A stretch of DNA of 64,000 nt from G963662675 sp963662675 (GTDB lineage: Bacteria > Bacteroidota > Bacteroidia > Bacteroidales > Prolixibacteraceae). The DNA is taken from NCBI GenBank assembly GCA_963662675.2, contig CAXXHP010000001.1, forward strand, positions 558,001-622,000, given 5' to 3'. The position numbers were made by a program, and so were the translations under genes. Positions 51,881-60,967 of the stretch are shown piece by piece (position 1 is the stretch's first letter; every line of letters starts with the position of its first letter). The notes below the pieces were generated by a model. The model was not told the origin of the DNA and made no database searches. It saw only the letters and a list, made by a program, of their open reading frames with translations.

Positions 51881-52927
51881 ATGTATAATATGGACGAAGT
51901 AATTGCAAAAAATGAGTTGTTCTCTATCGAACAGATTGAAGAGCCAAAGGATATTCAAAACATTGTTTTTAACCTGATGGTAAACCCAAATTTAGCTCCG
52001 GTTAATTACTTTAATGATTTTAGCGAAGAGGGATTTGACCCTGAAAGTCTCAATGAGGACGATGGGGATGAAGCAGGTGTTTTTACTACTGAAAATGGAC
52101 AAGTCATGTCGATGACGACTCATGCGTTTCATCATCATCTTGAAAATGATCCTAAAACTGCTACTGAGATATTAATAAGTAGGGCAGCTCGACGCATGAT
52201 CTGTTTAGGAGTAAAACCAATTGCAGTAAGTGCACTTTTATACCATATAAACATTGCTGATCCAAATGGACAAAACATTGCTGCTGGTGCTAAAAAAGGA
52301 CTGGAAGAAGCAAGTACAAAGTTTGGATTAAAAATTTCTGATCGTAAAATCCGCTTTGATTCATTTTCTTCTCATGGGCCAGTGACTCCAACTATCTTTA
52401 TTAGTATGGTCGGAAGTATTGGCGAAGATGAGAAGTTACTTACTCATAAATTGAAAGATAAAGGGAATAATATATTCGTGATTGGCCGTTCTTGGGATGA
52501 TATAAACTCCTCAGAATATTTGGAATTTTATCATGAAATTGATGTTTCTCCATTGCCTGTTTTTGATATTGAAGTAGAGGCCAAGTTGCACGAGGTAATG
52601 ATAGGACTTAAAAATGAGGGGCTTATTTCTTCTGCAAGCCCTGTTGGTAAGGGGGGCTTGTTCTTTTCATTATTACGTGCGGGAATGTCTGCCGGCTTGG
52701 GGTTTGACATCACTACTGATGCTGAAATTCGAAAAGATGCCTTTTTGTTTGGAGAGTCAATGGGGCGCTTGATTGTTGGAGTACCGGCTGATAAAGATGA
52801 TGATTTTGTTGATTTCATGCAAAATGCAAAAGTTCCTTTCTTTACGCTTGGACACGTTACAAAAGGCGAGGTTCGTATTGATGATGAGTCATTCGGATTT
52901 ATTGATAAAATGATACCACAGGCTTAA
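51881..52927 (+). CDS. AIR synthase-related (PurM/PurL-like) protein
   Basis: A 348-residue protein with the PurM/PurL ATP-binding fold. The first half has ENGQVMSMTTHAFHHHLEND followed by LISRAARRMICLGVKPIAVS; relatives have a similar stretch with an essential His. The second half has KGNNIFVIGRSWDDINSSEY and LISSASPVGKGGLFFSLLRA, close to the PurL S-A-x-D-V-S-x-G-G-L motif but with Pro-Val-Gly-Lys replacing Asp-Val-Ser-Asp. It lacks the ATP-site and amidotransferase domains of PurL, so a purine step is unproven. It ends in a 1-base overlap with menG, so the two are coupled. Confidence 0.75.
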   Translation: MYNMDEVIAKNELFSIEQIEEPKDIQNIVFNLMVNPNLAPVNYFNDFSEEGFDPESLNEDDGDEAGVFTTENGQVMSMTTHAFHHHLENDPKTATEILISRAARRMICLGVKPIAVSALLYHINIADPNGQNIAAGAKKGLEEASTKFGLKISDRKIRFDSFSSHGPVTPTIFISMVGSIGEDEKLLTHKLKDKGNNIFVIGRSWDDINSSEYLEFYHEIDVSPLPVFDIEVEAKLHEVMIGLKNEGLISSASPVGKGGLFFSLLRAGMSAGLGFDITTDAEIRKDAFLFGESMGRLIVGVPADKDDDFVDFMQNAKVPFFTLGHVTKGEVRIDDESFGFIDKMIPQA

Positions 52928-53649
52928 TGACAGTTTCTCCATATCAGAATTCTGACAAAAGTAAAAAACAGCAAGTTGAACAGATGTTCGACAATATTGC
53001 TCCTAAATACGATTTCTTAAATCATTTTTTAAGTTTGGGAATTGACAAATTGTGGAGAAGAAAAGCTGTTCGTATTCTTAACGGTTTTAAGCCTAGGAAA
53101 ATACTTGATGTAGCTACCGGAACTGGCGATTTTGCAATTCAAACGTCAAAAATAGCTCCTCAGGAAATTGTAGGGTTTGATCTTTCTGAACAAATGCTTC
53201 GCGTAGGAGAGCAGAAAGTGAAAAGATTGAAGCTCGAGCATTTAATTTCTTTCCAAAAAGGTGATTCAGAAAATATGCCTTTTGAGGAGAAATCGTTTGA
53301 CGCTATAACAGTTGCCTTTGGGGTTCGCAATTTTGAGAATCTTGAGAAAGGATTGAGTGAGTTCCACAGGGTCTTAAGCTCTGGAGGAGTTGCTGTAATT
53401 CTCGAATTTTCTAAACCTCGTCATTTCCCGATGAAGCAGCTGTATAAATTTTACTTTTTTCGTATTTTGCCTTTCCTTGGGAGGTTGGTGTCAAAAGATG
53501 ATTCAGCATACAGTTATTTGCCAGAGTCGGTTATGGCCTTCCCTGATGATGATGACTTTCTAAACATCCTGAAAAGAGTGGGTTTTTCCAATTGCAGTCA
53601 ACATCGTTTAACATTTGGTGTAGCAACCATATATCTGGCTCACAAATAA
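52927..53649 (+). CDS. menG: Demethylmenaquinone methyltransferase
   Basis: The last step of menaquinone synthesis: SAM-dependent C-methylation (UbiE/MenG family). The 240 residues show VEQMFDNIAPKYDFLNHFLS, LDVATGTGDFAIQTSKIAPQ (motif I), GFDLSEQMLRVGEQKV, DSENMPFEEKSFDAITVAFG and VRNFENLEKGLSEFHRVL, all canonical. The tail DDDFLNILKRVGFSNCSQHR is normal. It overlaps the preceding gene by 1 base and is followed by porT, an order known in Bacteroidota. Menaquinone-based respiration is implied. Confidence 0.95.
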   Translation: MTVSPYQNSDKSKKQQVEQMFDNIAPKYDFLNHFLSLGIDKLWRRKAVRILNGFKPRKILDVATGTGDFAIQTSKIAPQEIVGFDLSEQMLRVGEQKVKRLKLEHLISFQKGDSENMPFEEKSFDAITVAFGVRNFENLEKGLSEFHRVLSSGGVAVILEFSKPRHFPMKQLYKFYFFRILPFLGRLVSKDDSAYSYLPESVMAFPDDDDFLNILKRVGFSNCSQHRLTFGVATIYLAHK

Positions 53650-53729
53650 ATGATGAATAGTTGCCGGGCACAAGCAATATTTTTTATAATATTGTTGTTT
53701 TGAATATTAAATATAACAGACATTATTTC

Positions 53730-54497
53730 GTGATAAAGCAAATCATTTTCATATTATTCCTTTTTTTAAGCTTAAATAGTTGGGCTCAAAGAGATCATGT
53801 GAAGCATCAAACTACTTTTGATGATAAAGAATTGCACTTTGGTTTTACTATTGGATTTAACACGTTGGATTATTCATTAGTCCATTGGACTCCAATTGGC
53901 AGTAATCCTGAATTTGTAGAAGAAACTTGGGATAATCCTGATGGGCGTGAAATTGTTGGTAGTGATTCGATTCGTGCAGATATTGGTAGCTTGGTGGCTG
54001 GATTGACCGTTGGAATTGTTACAAATTTGAGATTAGGCGAGTATTTTGATTTGCGGTTTTTGCCGGGGCTTTCATTTGGCGAACGTAGGTTAGTCTACAA
54101 TGTCCCTATTTATGATAGTAATTTGGGTAACGATGCCCTTGAATTTTTTTCAATAAAAACAACATACATTGATTTGCCATTGCTCATTAAGTATAAGTCT
54201 AGCCGCTTAAATAACCAAAGACCATATTTAATTGGTGGCGGTGCTTTCCGGATTGATATTTCAAAAACAGGAGTGGAAGACCTTTTGCAAGTTAACAGAG
54301 GAGGTTTTTACTTGGAGGGCGGTATTGGCTGGGATAGTTACATGCGCTTTTTTCGTTTATCTACCGAGCTAAAAGTAAGCCTTGGGATTGGGAATATGCT
54401 TCATGAAGGGCCTGACGATACTCAACGCCAATATTACACGCAAGCCATTAATAAACTGACGTCTAATGTTTTTACACTAAGTTTCCATTTCGAGTAA
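53730..54497 (+). CDS. porT: PorT-like protein of the type IX secretion system
   Basis: An inner/outer-envelope protein needed for T9SS export and, in relatives, gliding motility. I choose the GTG at 53730 (VIKQIIFILFLFLSLNSWAQ) because it places a clean signal peptide ending in SWAQ at the start; a TTG at 53661 adds 23 odd residues. The 255-residue protein has the PorT segments ELHFGFTIGFNTLDYSLVHW, SIKTTYIDLPLLIKYKSSR and LNNQRPYLIGGGAFRIDISK, and ends with alternating strands as beta-barrel proteins do. The menG-porT order supports the call. It partners with the giant T9SS cargo at 38886. Confidence 0.85.
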   Translation: MIKQIIFILFLFLSLNSWAQRDHVKHQTTFDDKELHFGFTIGFNTLDYSLVHWTPIGSNPEFVEETWDNPDGREIVGSDSIRADIGSLVAGLTVGIVTNLRLGEYFDLRFLPGLSFGERRLVYNVPIYDSNLGNDALEFFSIKTTYIDLPLLIKYKSSRLNNQRPYLIGGGAFRIDISKTGVEDLLQVNRGGFYLEGGIGWDSYMRFFRLSTELKVSLGIGNMLHEGPDDTQRQYYTQAINKLTSNVFTLSFHFE

Positions 54498-54632
54498 AAA
54501 TTAAACACGTGGTACACACAAGGTTTGTTGTGATTTCCATTTCCCCTATTAGAATTTTATTTTTTACTTCTTTCATTTTATTGAAATGAAGCAATTTTGC
54601 AACCATGTTGGTTGATTCCCTAACTCGAAGCC

Positions 54633-56189
54633 ATGAAGAAAGATTTTAACCTGTCATTGACTCCAAAACAAGCTTCGGATGAATTGTATTATCGTCCGAT
54701 AGTAGCCTCAAAACTTAATGTTTCACCTGAGGAAATTACGGCTATTGTTGTTAAACGAAGGTCTATTGATGCGCGCCAGAGGCAAATTAAGATTAATCTG
54801 GGTGTTGTTGCATATTTGGGGGAGAATCCTGAAAATAAATTGAAGTATTGCGAATATGGGCAAGTAGACAAAAAAACTCCGATTGGAATTATTGGTGCTG
54901 GTCCTGCTGGATTATTTGCTGCATTGAAGCTAATCGAGCTTGGCTATAAACCCATAATCTTTGAACGAGGGAAGAATGTGAGCGATAGAAAACGAGACAT
55001 CGCTAAAATTCATCTTGAGCATTTGGTTGATCCTGATTCTAATTATGGATTTGGAGAAGGTGGAGCTGGAACTTTTTCAGATGGTAAGTTGTATACTCGT
55101 TCTAAAAAAAGGGGAAGTATACAGAAAATTCTTGATGTGCTAGTTCAGTTTGGAGCCGACCCACAAATTTTAATTGATGCCCATCCCCACATTGGAACAA
55201 ATAAATTACCAGGGGTAATTGCTAAAATTCGAGAGCAAATTCTGGAATCTGGAGGTGAGATTCACTTTAGCAGCAGGGTAACAGACCTTATCCTGAATAA
55301 TAATCAATGTAAAGGACTAATCCTTGCGAATGGAGATCAAATTGAGCTGGCCTCTGTTGTCCTGGCTACGGGACATTCTGCTCGTGATATCTATGAGATG
55401 CTACACAGAAATGGAGTAAATCTTGAAGCCAAGGCATTTGCAATGGGAGTAAGGGTTGAACATCCGCAAGCGTTGATTGATACGATACAGTATCATCAGG
55501 ATTCGCGCGGGCCATATTTGCCTGCTGCGACCTATTCATTTGTCGAACAAGTTAATGACCGGGGGGTTTACTCATTTTGTATGTGCCCGGGCGGTTTCAT
55601 TGTTCCGGCAGCAACAGCTCCTGGGGAGTTGGTTGTTAACGGAATGTCTGCTTCTACGCGGAATTCTCCTTTTGCAAATTCTGGGTTGGTTGTTGAAGTT
55701 CGCCCTGAAGATTTAAGGGAGTTTAAGCATCTTGGTGTTTTTGCAGGATTGGAGTTTCAGAAAAGTGTTGAAAAAATATGCTATGAGCTAAATGGGCATA
55801 CTCAATTTGCTCCGGCTCAACGGTTAACTGATTTTTTATCAGGAAGTAAATCGTCCGACTTGCCAGATTCTTCTTATAACCCGGGACTAATATCGTCGGC
55901 TTTGCATGAAAAACTTCCTAAGCGTATTTCAAGTCGTTTAAGAGAAGGAATTCTTCAAATTGATAAAAAAGCGAGAGGGTTTCATACGCAGGAGGCAGTT
56001 GTGGTCGGGGTTGAATCTCGAACGTCTTCCCCCTTACGGATCCCCAGAGATGAAATTAGCATGCAACATATTCGGATTGAAGGACTATATCCATGCGGTG
56101 AAGGTGCTGGTTATTCGGGTGGAATTGCTTCATCAGCGATTGACGGGGAACGTTGTGCGGAAGCTCTCGTTAGAAACCTCGGAGGATAG
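54633..56189 (+). CDS. Uncharacterised FAD-dependent dehydrogenase (COG2509 type)
   Basis: A 518-residue flavoprotein. The dinucleotide loop GIIGAGPAGLFAALKLIELG lies near residue 87, with the acidic strand end IIFERGK. NYGFGEGGAGTFSDGKLYTR is the COG2509 signature and VLATGHSARDIYEML the second FAD segment. The end LYPCGEGAGYSGGIASSAID holds the final FAD contact. The first 85 residues form a separate N-terminal domain (about 1-85) typical of this family. No signal or membrane helix is seen. The reaction is unknown. It is single, convergent with the methyltransferase gene. Confidence 0.88.
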   Translation: MKKDFNLSLTPKQASDELYYRPIVASKLNVSPEEITAIVVKRRSIDARQRQIKINLGVVAYLGENPENKLKYCEYGQVDKKTPIGIIGAGPAGLFAALKLIELGYKPIIFERGKNVSDRKRDIAKIHLEHLVDPDSNYGFGEGGAGTFSDGKLYTRSKKRGSIQKILDVLVQFGADPQILIDAHPHIGTNKLPGVIAKIREQILESGGEIHFSSRVTDLILNNNQCKGLILANGDQIELASVVLATGHSARDIYEMLHRNGVNLEAKAFAMGVRVEHPQALIDTIQYHQDSRGPYLPAATYSFVEQVNDRGVYSFCMCPGGFIVPAATAPGELVVNGMSASTRNSPFANSGLVVEVRPEDLREFKHLGVFAGLEFQKSVEKICYELNGHTQFAPAQRLTDFLSGSKSSDLPDSSYNPGLISSALHEKLPKRISSRLREGILQIDKKARGFHTQEAVVVGVESRTSSPLRIPRDEISMQHIRIEGLYPCGEGAGYSGGIASSAIDGERCAEALVRNLGG

Positions 56190-56216
56190 ACGTTCTGCCT
56201 TTGTGTTTTTCAATTA

Positions 56217-56984
56217 TTAACTAATCCGTCGCCTAAATTCAGAACAGCAAATAGCAGTAGCTGTTGCTACGTTTAGTGATTCACTGCTTTGCTCGTTTGC
56301 CGGGAATGAAGGAATGTGAATCTTGTTGGTGATTAGGCTTTCAATTTCGCCTGAAATGCCATTCCCTTCATTGCCCATAACTAGAATCCCGTTTTTATTC
56401 AAGCTGTGTTTGTAAATGTCTTCTCCTTCGAGAAAAGTCCCAAAAACAGGAATTCCGATCTTGTTGGCTTCAGATAATGTTTCAGCTAAGTTTAGGTAGT
56501 GTAACTGTACCCTAAAAATTGCACCCATACTTGCTTGGATGACCTTGGGGTTGTAACAATCTACCGTATTTTCAGAACACAATATGTGTTTAATGCCAAA
56601 CCAGTCAGCTATTCTGATAATAGTTCCAAGGTTCCCCGGATCTTGTATGAAATCTAGTGCCAATGTAAAGTCCGATGAAATGAGTGATGGTTTGAATAGT
56701 CTTTCAGGCATTTTTACAATCGCTAGAGACTCCTGTGGCGATCGCAACAAACTGGCCTTTTCAATTTCATTAGGAAGTGCTTCACGCAATTCTTCTGCAT
56801 CTTCAGGGGTGATGTTATTTTCTTTAAGAAAGCTTTCTGTTCCGCAGATTAGTTTAAGTGAAAAATTAGATTGAAGAGCTTCGAGAACCATCTTATTCCC
56901 TTCAACTAAAAATAGGTTTTCTTGTTCTCGTATCTTTTTTCGAGAAAGTGATTGAATGAACTTTATTTTGTTTTTACTTAGCAT
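56217..56984 (-). CDS. TrmH/SpoU family RNA 2'-O-methyltransferase
   Basis: A SAM-dependent ribose methyltransferase with a SPOUT knot, target probably rRNA or tRNA. I start at the ATG at 56984 (MLSKNKIKFIQSLSRKKIRE), the usual start, giving 255 residues; one at 57002 adds six more. The N-terminal substrate-binding half has QENLFLVEGNKMVLEAL. The knot shows LALDFIQDPGNLGTIIRIAD (motif 1), ILVMGNEGNGISGEIESLI (motif 2) and IPSFPANEQSSESLNVATATAI (in parts: SSESLNVATATAI, motif 3). It is divergent from tamL. Confidence 0.92.
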   Translation of the reverse strand: MLSKNKIKFIQSLSRKKIREQENLFLVEGNKMVLEALQSNFSLKLICGTESFLKENNITPEDAEELREALPNEIEKASLLRSPQESLAIVKMPERLFKPSLISSDFTLALDFIQDPGNLGTIIRIADWFGIKHILCSENTVDCYNPKVIQASMGAIFRVQLHYLNLAETLSEANKIGIPVFGTFLEGEDIYKHSLNKNGILVMGNEGNGISGEIESLITNKIHIPSFPANEQSSESLNVATATAICCSEFRRRIS

Positions 56985-57200
56985 GGTTGGGCGAATAAAC
57001 ATTTTGTAAAAATAAACAGCTTATATGATTTGATTGCTATTGAGAGTGTTTATTTTTGTGAAAAGGGAAGGGAGTCAAATTAATTCATTGAAAACTCAAT
57101 ATTCGGAAATGTAATTTTTCATATGAGTTGATTCATGGTCGTGTTTATTTGTCGGTACAGATGTTTTATGAGCAATAACTTTTAGTGGAATGGTTATTAT

Positions 57201-59540
57201 ATGTGTGAAAAGTCTTTAATAAAATATACTCGCATTCTGGCACTGCTGTTAGCAGTTTCCTTCATTTATGGATGCTCGTCAACCAAGTTTGTGCCAGAGG
57301 AACAATTTCTTTTGAATGATGTTGACATTCATATTGACTCAAGAGAGATAAGCAGGGAGGAACTGAAAAACCAAGTTAGGCAAAAGGAAAATTTGAGAAT
57401 CCTTGGATTTATTAAGTTTCACTTGGGGATGTATAATATGTCTTCTAGAAAGAAATCAAATGATTGGTTTAAGCGGATAGGTGAAGAACCAGTTATTTAT
57501 GAGGATTTCCAAACAATTCGTACAAAAGAACAATTGGCAATTTATCTGCAAAATAAGGGATTTTACAATGCTGTAATTAAGGATTCAATAGTCTATCATC
57601 CCAAAAAACCTAAGGTGAATCTAATTTTCGATGTACAAGCAGGGGAGCCTTATCGGATACGAAACTATTCTTACTCAATTGAAGACGAACGAATAAGTCC
57701 CTTAGTGATTGGAGTTGCCAATAATCAGGAGGTACGAGAGAATGATATTTTTGATGTTGACAAGCTGGATGCTGAACGGGAGAGATTAGCTACTTTTCTT
57801 AAAAATCAAGGATATTATAATTTTGCAACGGAGTATATTCAGTTTGTAGCGGACAGTAGTTTAAATAGTCGGCAGGTTGATTTGACCGTAGAAATTTCTG
57901 ACGCTGATTTGGGAGGAGAGTTTGACTCAATAATTCACCACAAGAGATATGTCGTTCGAAATTATATGATCAACTCTGATTATACCCCGTTGCAAATGGA
58001 ACGTTCGTTGGACGTAGCACCGGCTGACACCATTTTTGAGACTCCCTATACCTTTGTCTTTCAAGATAAGCTGAAGTATAATCCGGAGCTTTTTGAAAAT
58101 CTGAACCGTGTGAAGGATAGCACATATTACTCACTACGCAATGTAGAAAAAACCTTTAGGTCTATCAATCAATTACAGCAGTTTAAGGTTGTTAACCTCA
58201 ATTTTGTGACTGTTGATTCTTTGGGGAATGATTCTATAGGCGTATTGGACTGTAATTTTCAGCTTTCTCCATTGTCTCGTCAAGGGTTTTCTGTTGATAT
58301 GGAAGGAACAAATTCTTCTGGCAACCTTGGAGTTGCTGGAAATCTTAATTATCAACATAAGAATGTTTTCCGGGGAGCAGAAATATTCAATATTACACTA
58401 AAAGGGGCTATTGAACGGCAACAAGCACTGGTGAGTGAGAGCAACCGAAGTTTTAATACTCGTGAATTTGGTTTGGAAGGATCATTGACTTTTCCTAAAT
58501 TCTTCAGTCCATTAGATGGGAGAAGATTTTATAATTTCCAAGTACCACAGACGAGCTTGACCTTGGGGTACAACTACCAGCAACGTCCGGACTATACCCG
58601 CACCATTACTAATTTTAGCTTTGGGTATAATTGGAAGACTTCTTTGTATCGAACTCATTATTTTAATCTTATTGATTTCAATTATGTCAATTTATACGAG
58701 TTTAATGATGAGTTTATAAATTCGATTAAAGATTTGTATATCAAGAGTAGTTTTACAGATCATTTAATTTCTGCTCTAAACTATACTTTGGTAGATAATA
58801 CACAGAATCTTAGCCGCAGAGATAATTACCATTATTTCAAATGGTCGGTAGAGTCTGCAGGGAATCTGCTCTCTGCATTGTCAGGAATAACCAACATGAG
58901 TGAAGTTGCCGAGCAGGACTCGATTACCAATGCAGTTACAAAATACAATCAGGTATTGGGAACTCGTTTTGCACAGTATCTGGAAACCGAATTTGAGTAC
59001 AGGTATGGTTACATGATTGATCAGTATAACTCACTAGTAGGACGTGCTTACTTTGGTATTGGTGTTCCTTTTGGCAATTTTGATGTGTTGCCTTTTGAAA
59101 AGAAATACTTTACGGGTGGAGCAAATGGCATTAGAGCATGGCAGGTACGTACATTGGGACCTGGAACCTATAAAGCCTTAGAGGGTGACTATCCAAACCA
59201 ATCGGGTGACATTAAAATTGAAGCGAACTTGGAATATCGCTATCGCCTTCTAGGTCTGGTTGAAGGGGCATTCTTTTTAGATGCAGGAAACATTTGGGCG
59301 ATTAATGAAAAGGATAACCGTCCGGGAGCACTTTTTCAGTTTGATCGTTTTTATAAGCAAATTGCAATTGGTACCGGGGCAGGTCTCCGATTTGATTTCA
59401 CGTACTTTGTTTTCCGATTAGATTTGGGGATGAAACTTCGTGATCCATCTTTGGAAGAAGGGAAGAGGTCAATTATTGGCAATTATCCCATAAAGTCTGA
59501 GCATTTTAATCTTTCTTTTGCTATTGGTTACCCATTCTAA
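57201..59540 (+). CDS. tamL: TamL-type BamA/TamA superfamily outer-membrane lipoprotein
   Basis: A 779-residue outer-membrane assembly protein. The signal IKYTRILALLLAVSFIYGC carries a lipobox (Cys25), which marks the Bacteroidota lipoprotein form (TamL) rather than plain TamA/BamA. POTRA-like domains follow (about residues 40-400; for instance DEQFLLNDVDIHIDSREIS-like start and GFYNAVIKDSIVYHPKKPKV). The C-terminal barrel (about 440-779) has FPLGNFDVLPFEKKYFTGG-like segment (here VPFGNFDVLPFEKKYFTGGA) and ends NLSFAIGYPF with the C-terminal Phe. No tamB lies next to it here. Confidence 0.88.
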   Translation: MCEKSLIKYTRILALLLAVSFIYGCSSTKFVPEEQFLLNDVDIHIDSREISREELKNQVRQKENLRILGFIKFHLGMYNMSSRKKSNDWFKRIGEEPVIYEDFQTIRTKEQLAIYLQNKGFYNAVIKDSIVYHPKKPKVNLIFDVQAGEPYRIRNYSYSIEDERISPLVIGVANNQEVRENDIFDVDKLDAERERLATFLKNQGYYNFATEYIQFVADSSLNSRQVDLTVEISDADLGGEFDSIIHHKRYVVRNYMINSDYTPLQMERSLDVAPADTIFETPYTFVFQDKLKYNPELFENLNRVKDSTYYSLRNVEKTFRSINQLQQFKVVNLNFVTVDSLGNDSIGVLDCNFQLSPLSRQGFSVDMEGTNSSGNLGVAGNLNYQHKNVFRGAEIFNITLKGAIERQQALVSESNRSFNTREFGLEGSLTFPKFFSPLDGRRFYNFQVPQTSLTLGYNYQQRPDYTRTITNFSFGYNWKTSLYRTHYFNLIDFNYVNLYEFNDEFINSIKDLYIKSSFTDHLISALNYTLVDNTQNLSRRDNYHYFKWSVESAGNLLSALSGITNMSEVAEQDSITNAVTKYNQVLGTRFAQYLETEFEYRYGYMIDQYNSLVGRAYFGIGVPFGNFDVLPFEKKYFTGGANGIRAWQVRTLGPGTYKALEGDYPNQSGDIKIEANLEYRYRLLGLVEGAFFLDAGNIWAINEKDNRPGALFQFDRFYKQIAIGTGAGLRFDFTYFVFRLDLGMKLRDPSLEEGKRSIIGNYPIKSEHFNLSFAIGYPF

Positions 59541-59654
59541 TCTGGAATATTGATTAGCTAAGAATAGAGTGAAAGTGAGGGAAGCAAAATATTGTTGATA
59601 TTTTTGACATGAAATATTCAACACATAGAATAGAAATTCATATATGACCCGATA

Positions 59655-59687
59655 ATAAAAAAAAGGATGACCATTGGTCATCCTTCT
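59655..59687 (-). terminator. Terminator of the class IIB aldolase gene
   Basis: AAGGATGACC-ATT-GGTCATCCTT is a perfect stem; the minus-strand copy ends in a run of Ts. It lies 24 bases past the aldolase stop and between convergent genes. Confidence 0.9.
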
Positions 59688-59710
59688 ATATTTATATATC
59701 TAGCGATAAG

Positions 59711-60706
59711 TTACGCTTGATTTGCAGAACCTAGAACATTGATGTTTTTGTCCATGTACAATTTCTTCAATTCTTCGCGAGCAGGTCCCAAGTATTTACG
59801 TGGGTCAAACTCACCTGGAGTCTCAGAAAATGTTTTACGAATGGCTGCTGTCATTGCTAAACGACCGTCAGAGTCAATGTTGATTTTACAAACAGCTGAT
59901 TTTGCCGCACGGCGCAACCACTCTTCAGGAATACCAACAGCATCTTTCATCTGGCCACCCAATTCGTTGATCATTTGTACATACTTTTGAGGAACAGAAG
60001 ATGAACCATGAAGTACAATTGGGAACCCTGGAATCCGTTTTTCAATTTCTTCCAAAATGTCGAAACGGAGCATTGGTGGGATTAAAACACCATCTTCGTT
60101 TTTTGTGCATTGTTCAGGTGAAAACTTATTAGCACCGTGAGAAGTACCGATAGAAATAGCTAATGAATCAACACCAGTTTTCTTTACGAAATCTTCAACT
60201 TCTTCTGGTTTAGTATATGTAGATTTCTCTGCAACAACATCATCTTCAACACCCGCTAAAACTCCTAGTTCACCTTCTACAGTTACACCATGAGCATGAG
60301 CGTATTCAACTACTTTTTTTGTTAAAGCAACGTTTTCTTCATATGAGTGGTGAGATCCATCAATCATAACAGAAGAGAATCCGTTGTCAATACAATCTTT
60401 ACACAATTCGAATGTGTCACCATGATCAAGGTGCAAAACAACTGGGATTTCGCATCCTAATTCTTTTACATATTCAACAGCACCACGAGCCATATTTCTC
60501 AACAATGTAGCGTTGGCATATTTACGTGCTCCTGAAGATACTTGTAAGATTACAGGTGATTTTGTTTCAACACAAGCTTGAAGAATTGCTTGCATTTGTT
60601 CCATGTTATTGAAATTGTATGCAGGAACTGCATATCCGCCGTCAACAGCTTTTTTGAATAATTCTTTGCTGTTAGCTAGGCCTAAGTCTTTATAATTAAC
60701 TGCCAT
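59711..60706 (-). CDS. Class II fructose-bisphosphate aldolase, class IIB type
   Basis: Reversibly cleaves fructose-1,6-bisphosphate, or a related ketose bisphosphate, using a zinc ion. I start at the ATG at 60706 (MAVNYKDLGLANSKELF), giving 331 residues; a longer frame adds 21 residues that do not fit. The metal-binding VLHLDHGDTFELCKDCIDNG and MIDGSHHSYEENVALTKKVV are characteristic of the IIB group (GatY/KbaY/TsrFBA like). Further signatures are VEGELGVLAGVEDDV, FPIVLHGSSSVPQKYV and KINIDSDGRLAMTA. A tagatose activity cannot be excluded. It is divergent from the second aldolase. Confidence 0.93.
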   Translation of the reverse strand: MAVNYKDLGLANSKELFKKAVDGGYAVPAYNFNNMEQMQAILQACVETKSPVILQVSSGARKYANATLLRNMARGAVEYVKELGCEIPVVLHLDHGDTFELCKDCIDNGFSSVMIDGSHHSYEENVALTKKVVEYAHAHGVTVEGELGVLAGVEDDVVAEKSTYTKPEEVEDFVKKTGVDSLAISIGTSHGANKFSPEQCTKNEDGVLIPPMLRFDILEEIEKRIPGFPIVLHGSSSVPQKYVQMINELGGQMKDAVGIPEEWLRRAAKSAVCKINIDSDGRLAMTAAIRKTFSETPGEFDPRKYLGPAREELKKLYMDKNINVLGSANQA

Positions 60707-60967
60707 GTGAATTAAATAATTAATAATTAGTGCTTTAAAATCGGGTTTTTTTTCTACGGATTGAGCCAAGAAATTTGAGTGTCTGAATTAGTACATCTTT
60801 AACCTTTTGGCAAAATCACGACAATATTAAGAATAAATAAGGATTTGGACACACAAAGGGAGCAACCTGTTTTTGATTTAAAAGATTCTTAACACTTTGC
60901 GATGAACAATTACAGTATTTTTAAGTTCTCAGAGTGTAGTGTAAAAATATTTAAATTAGATAGTGTC

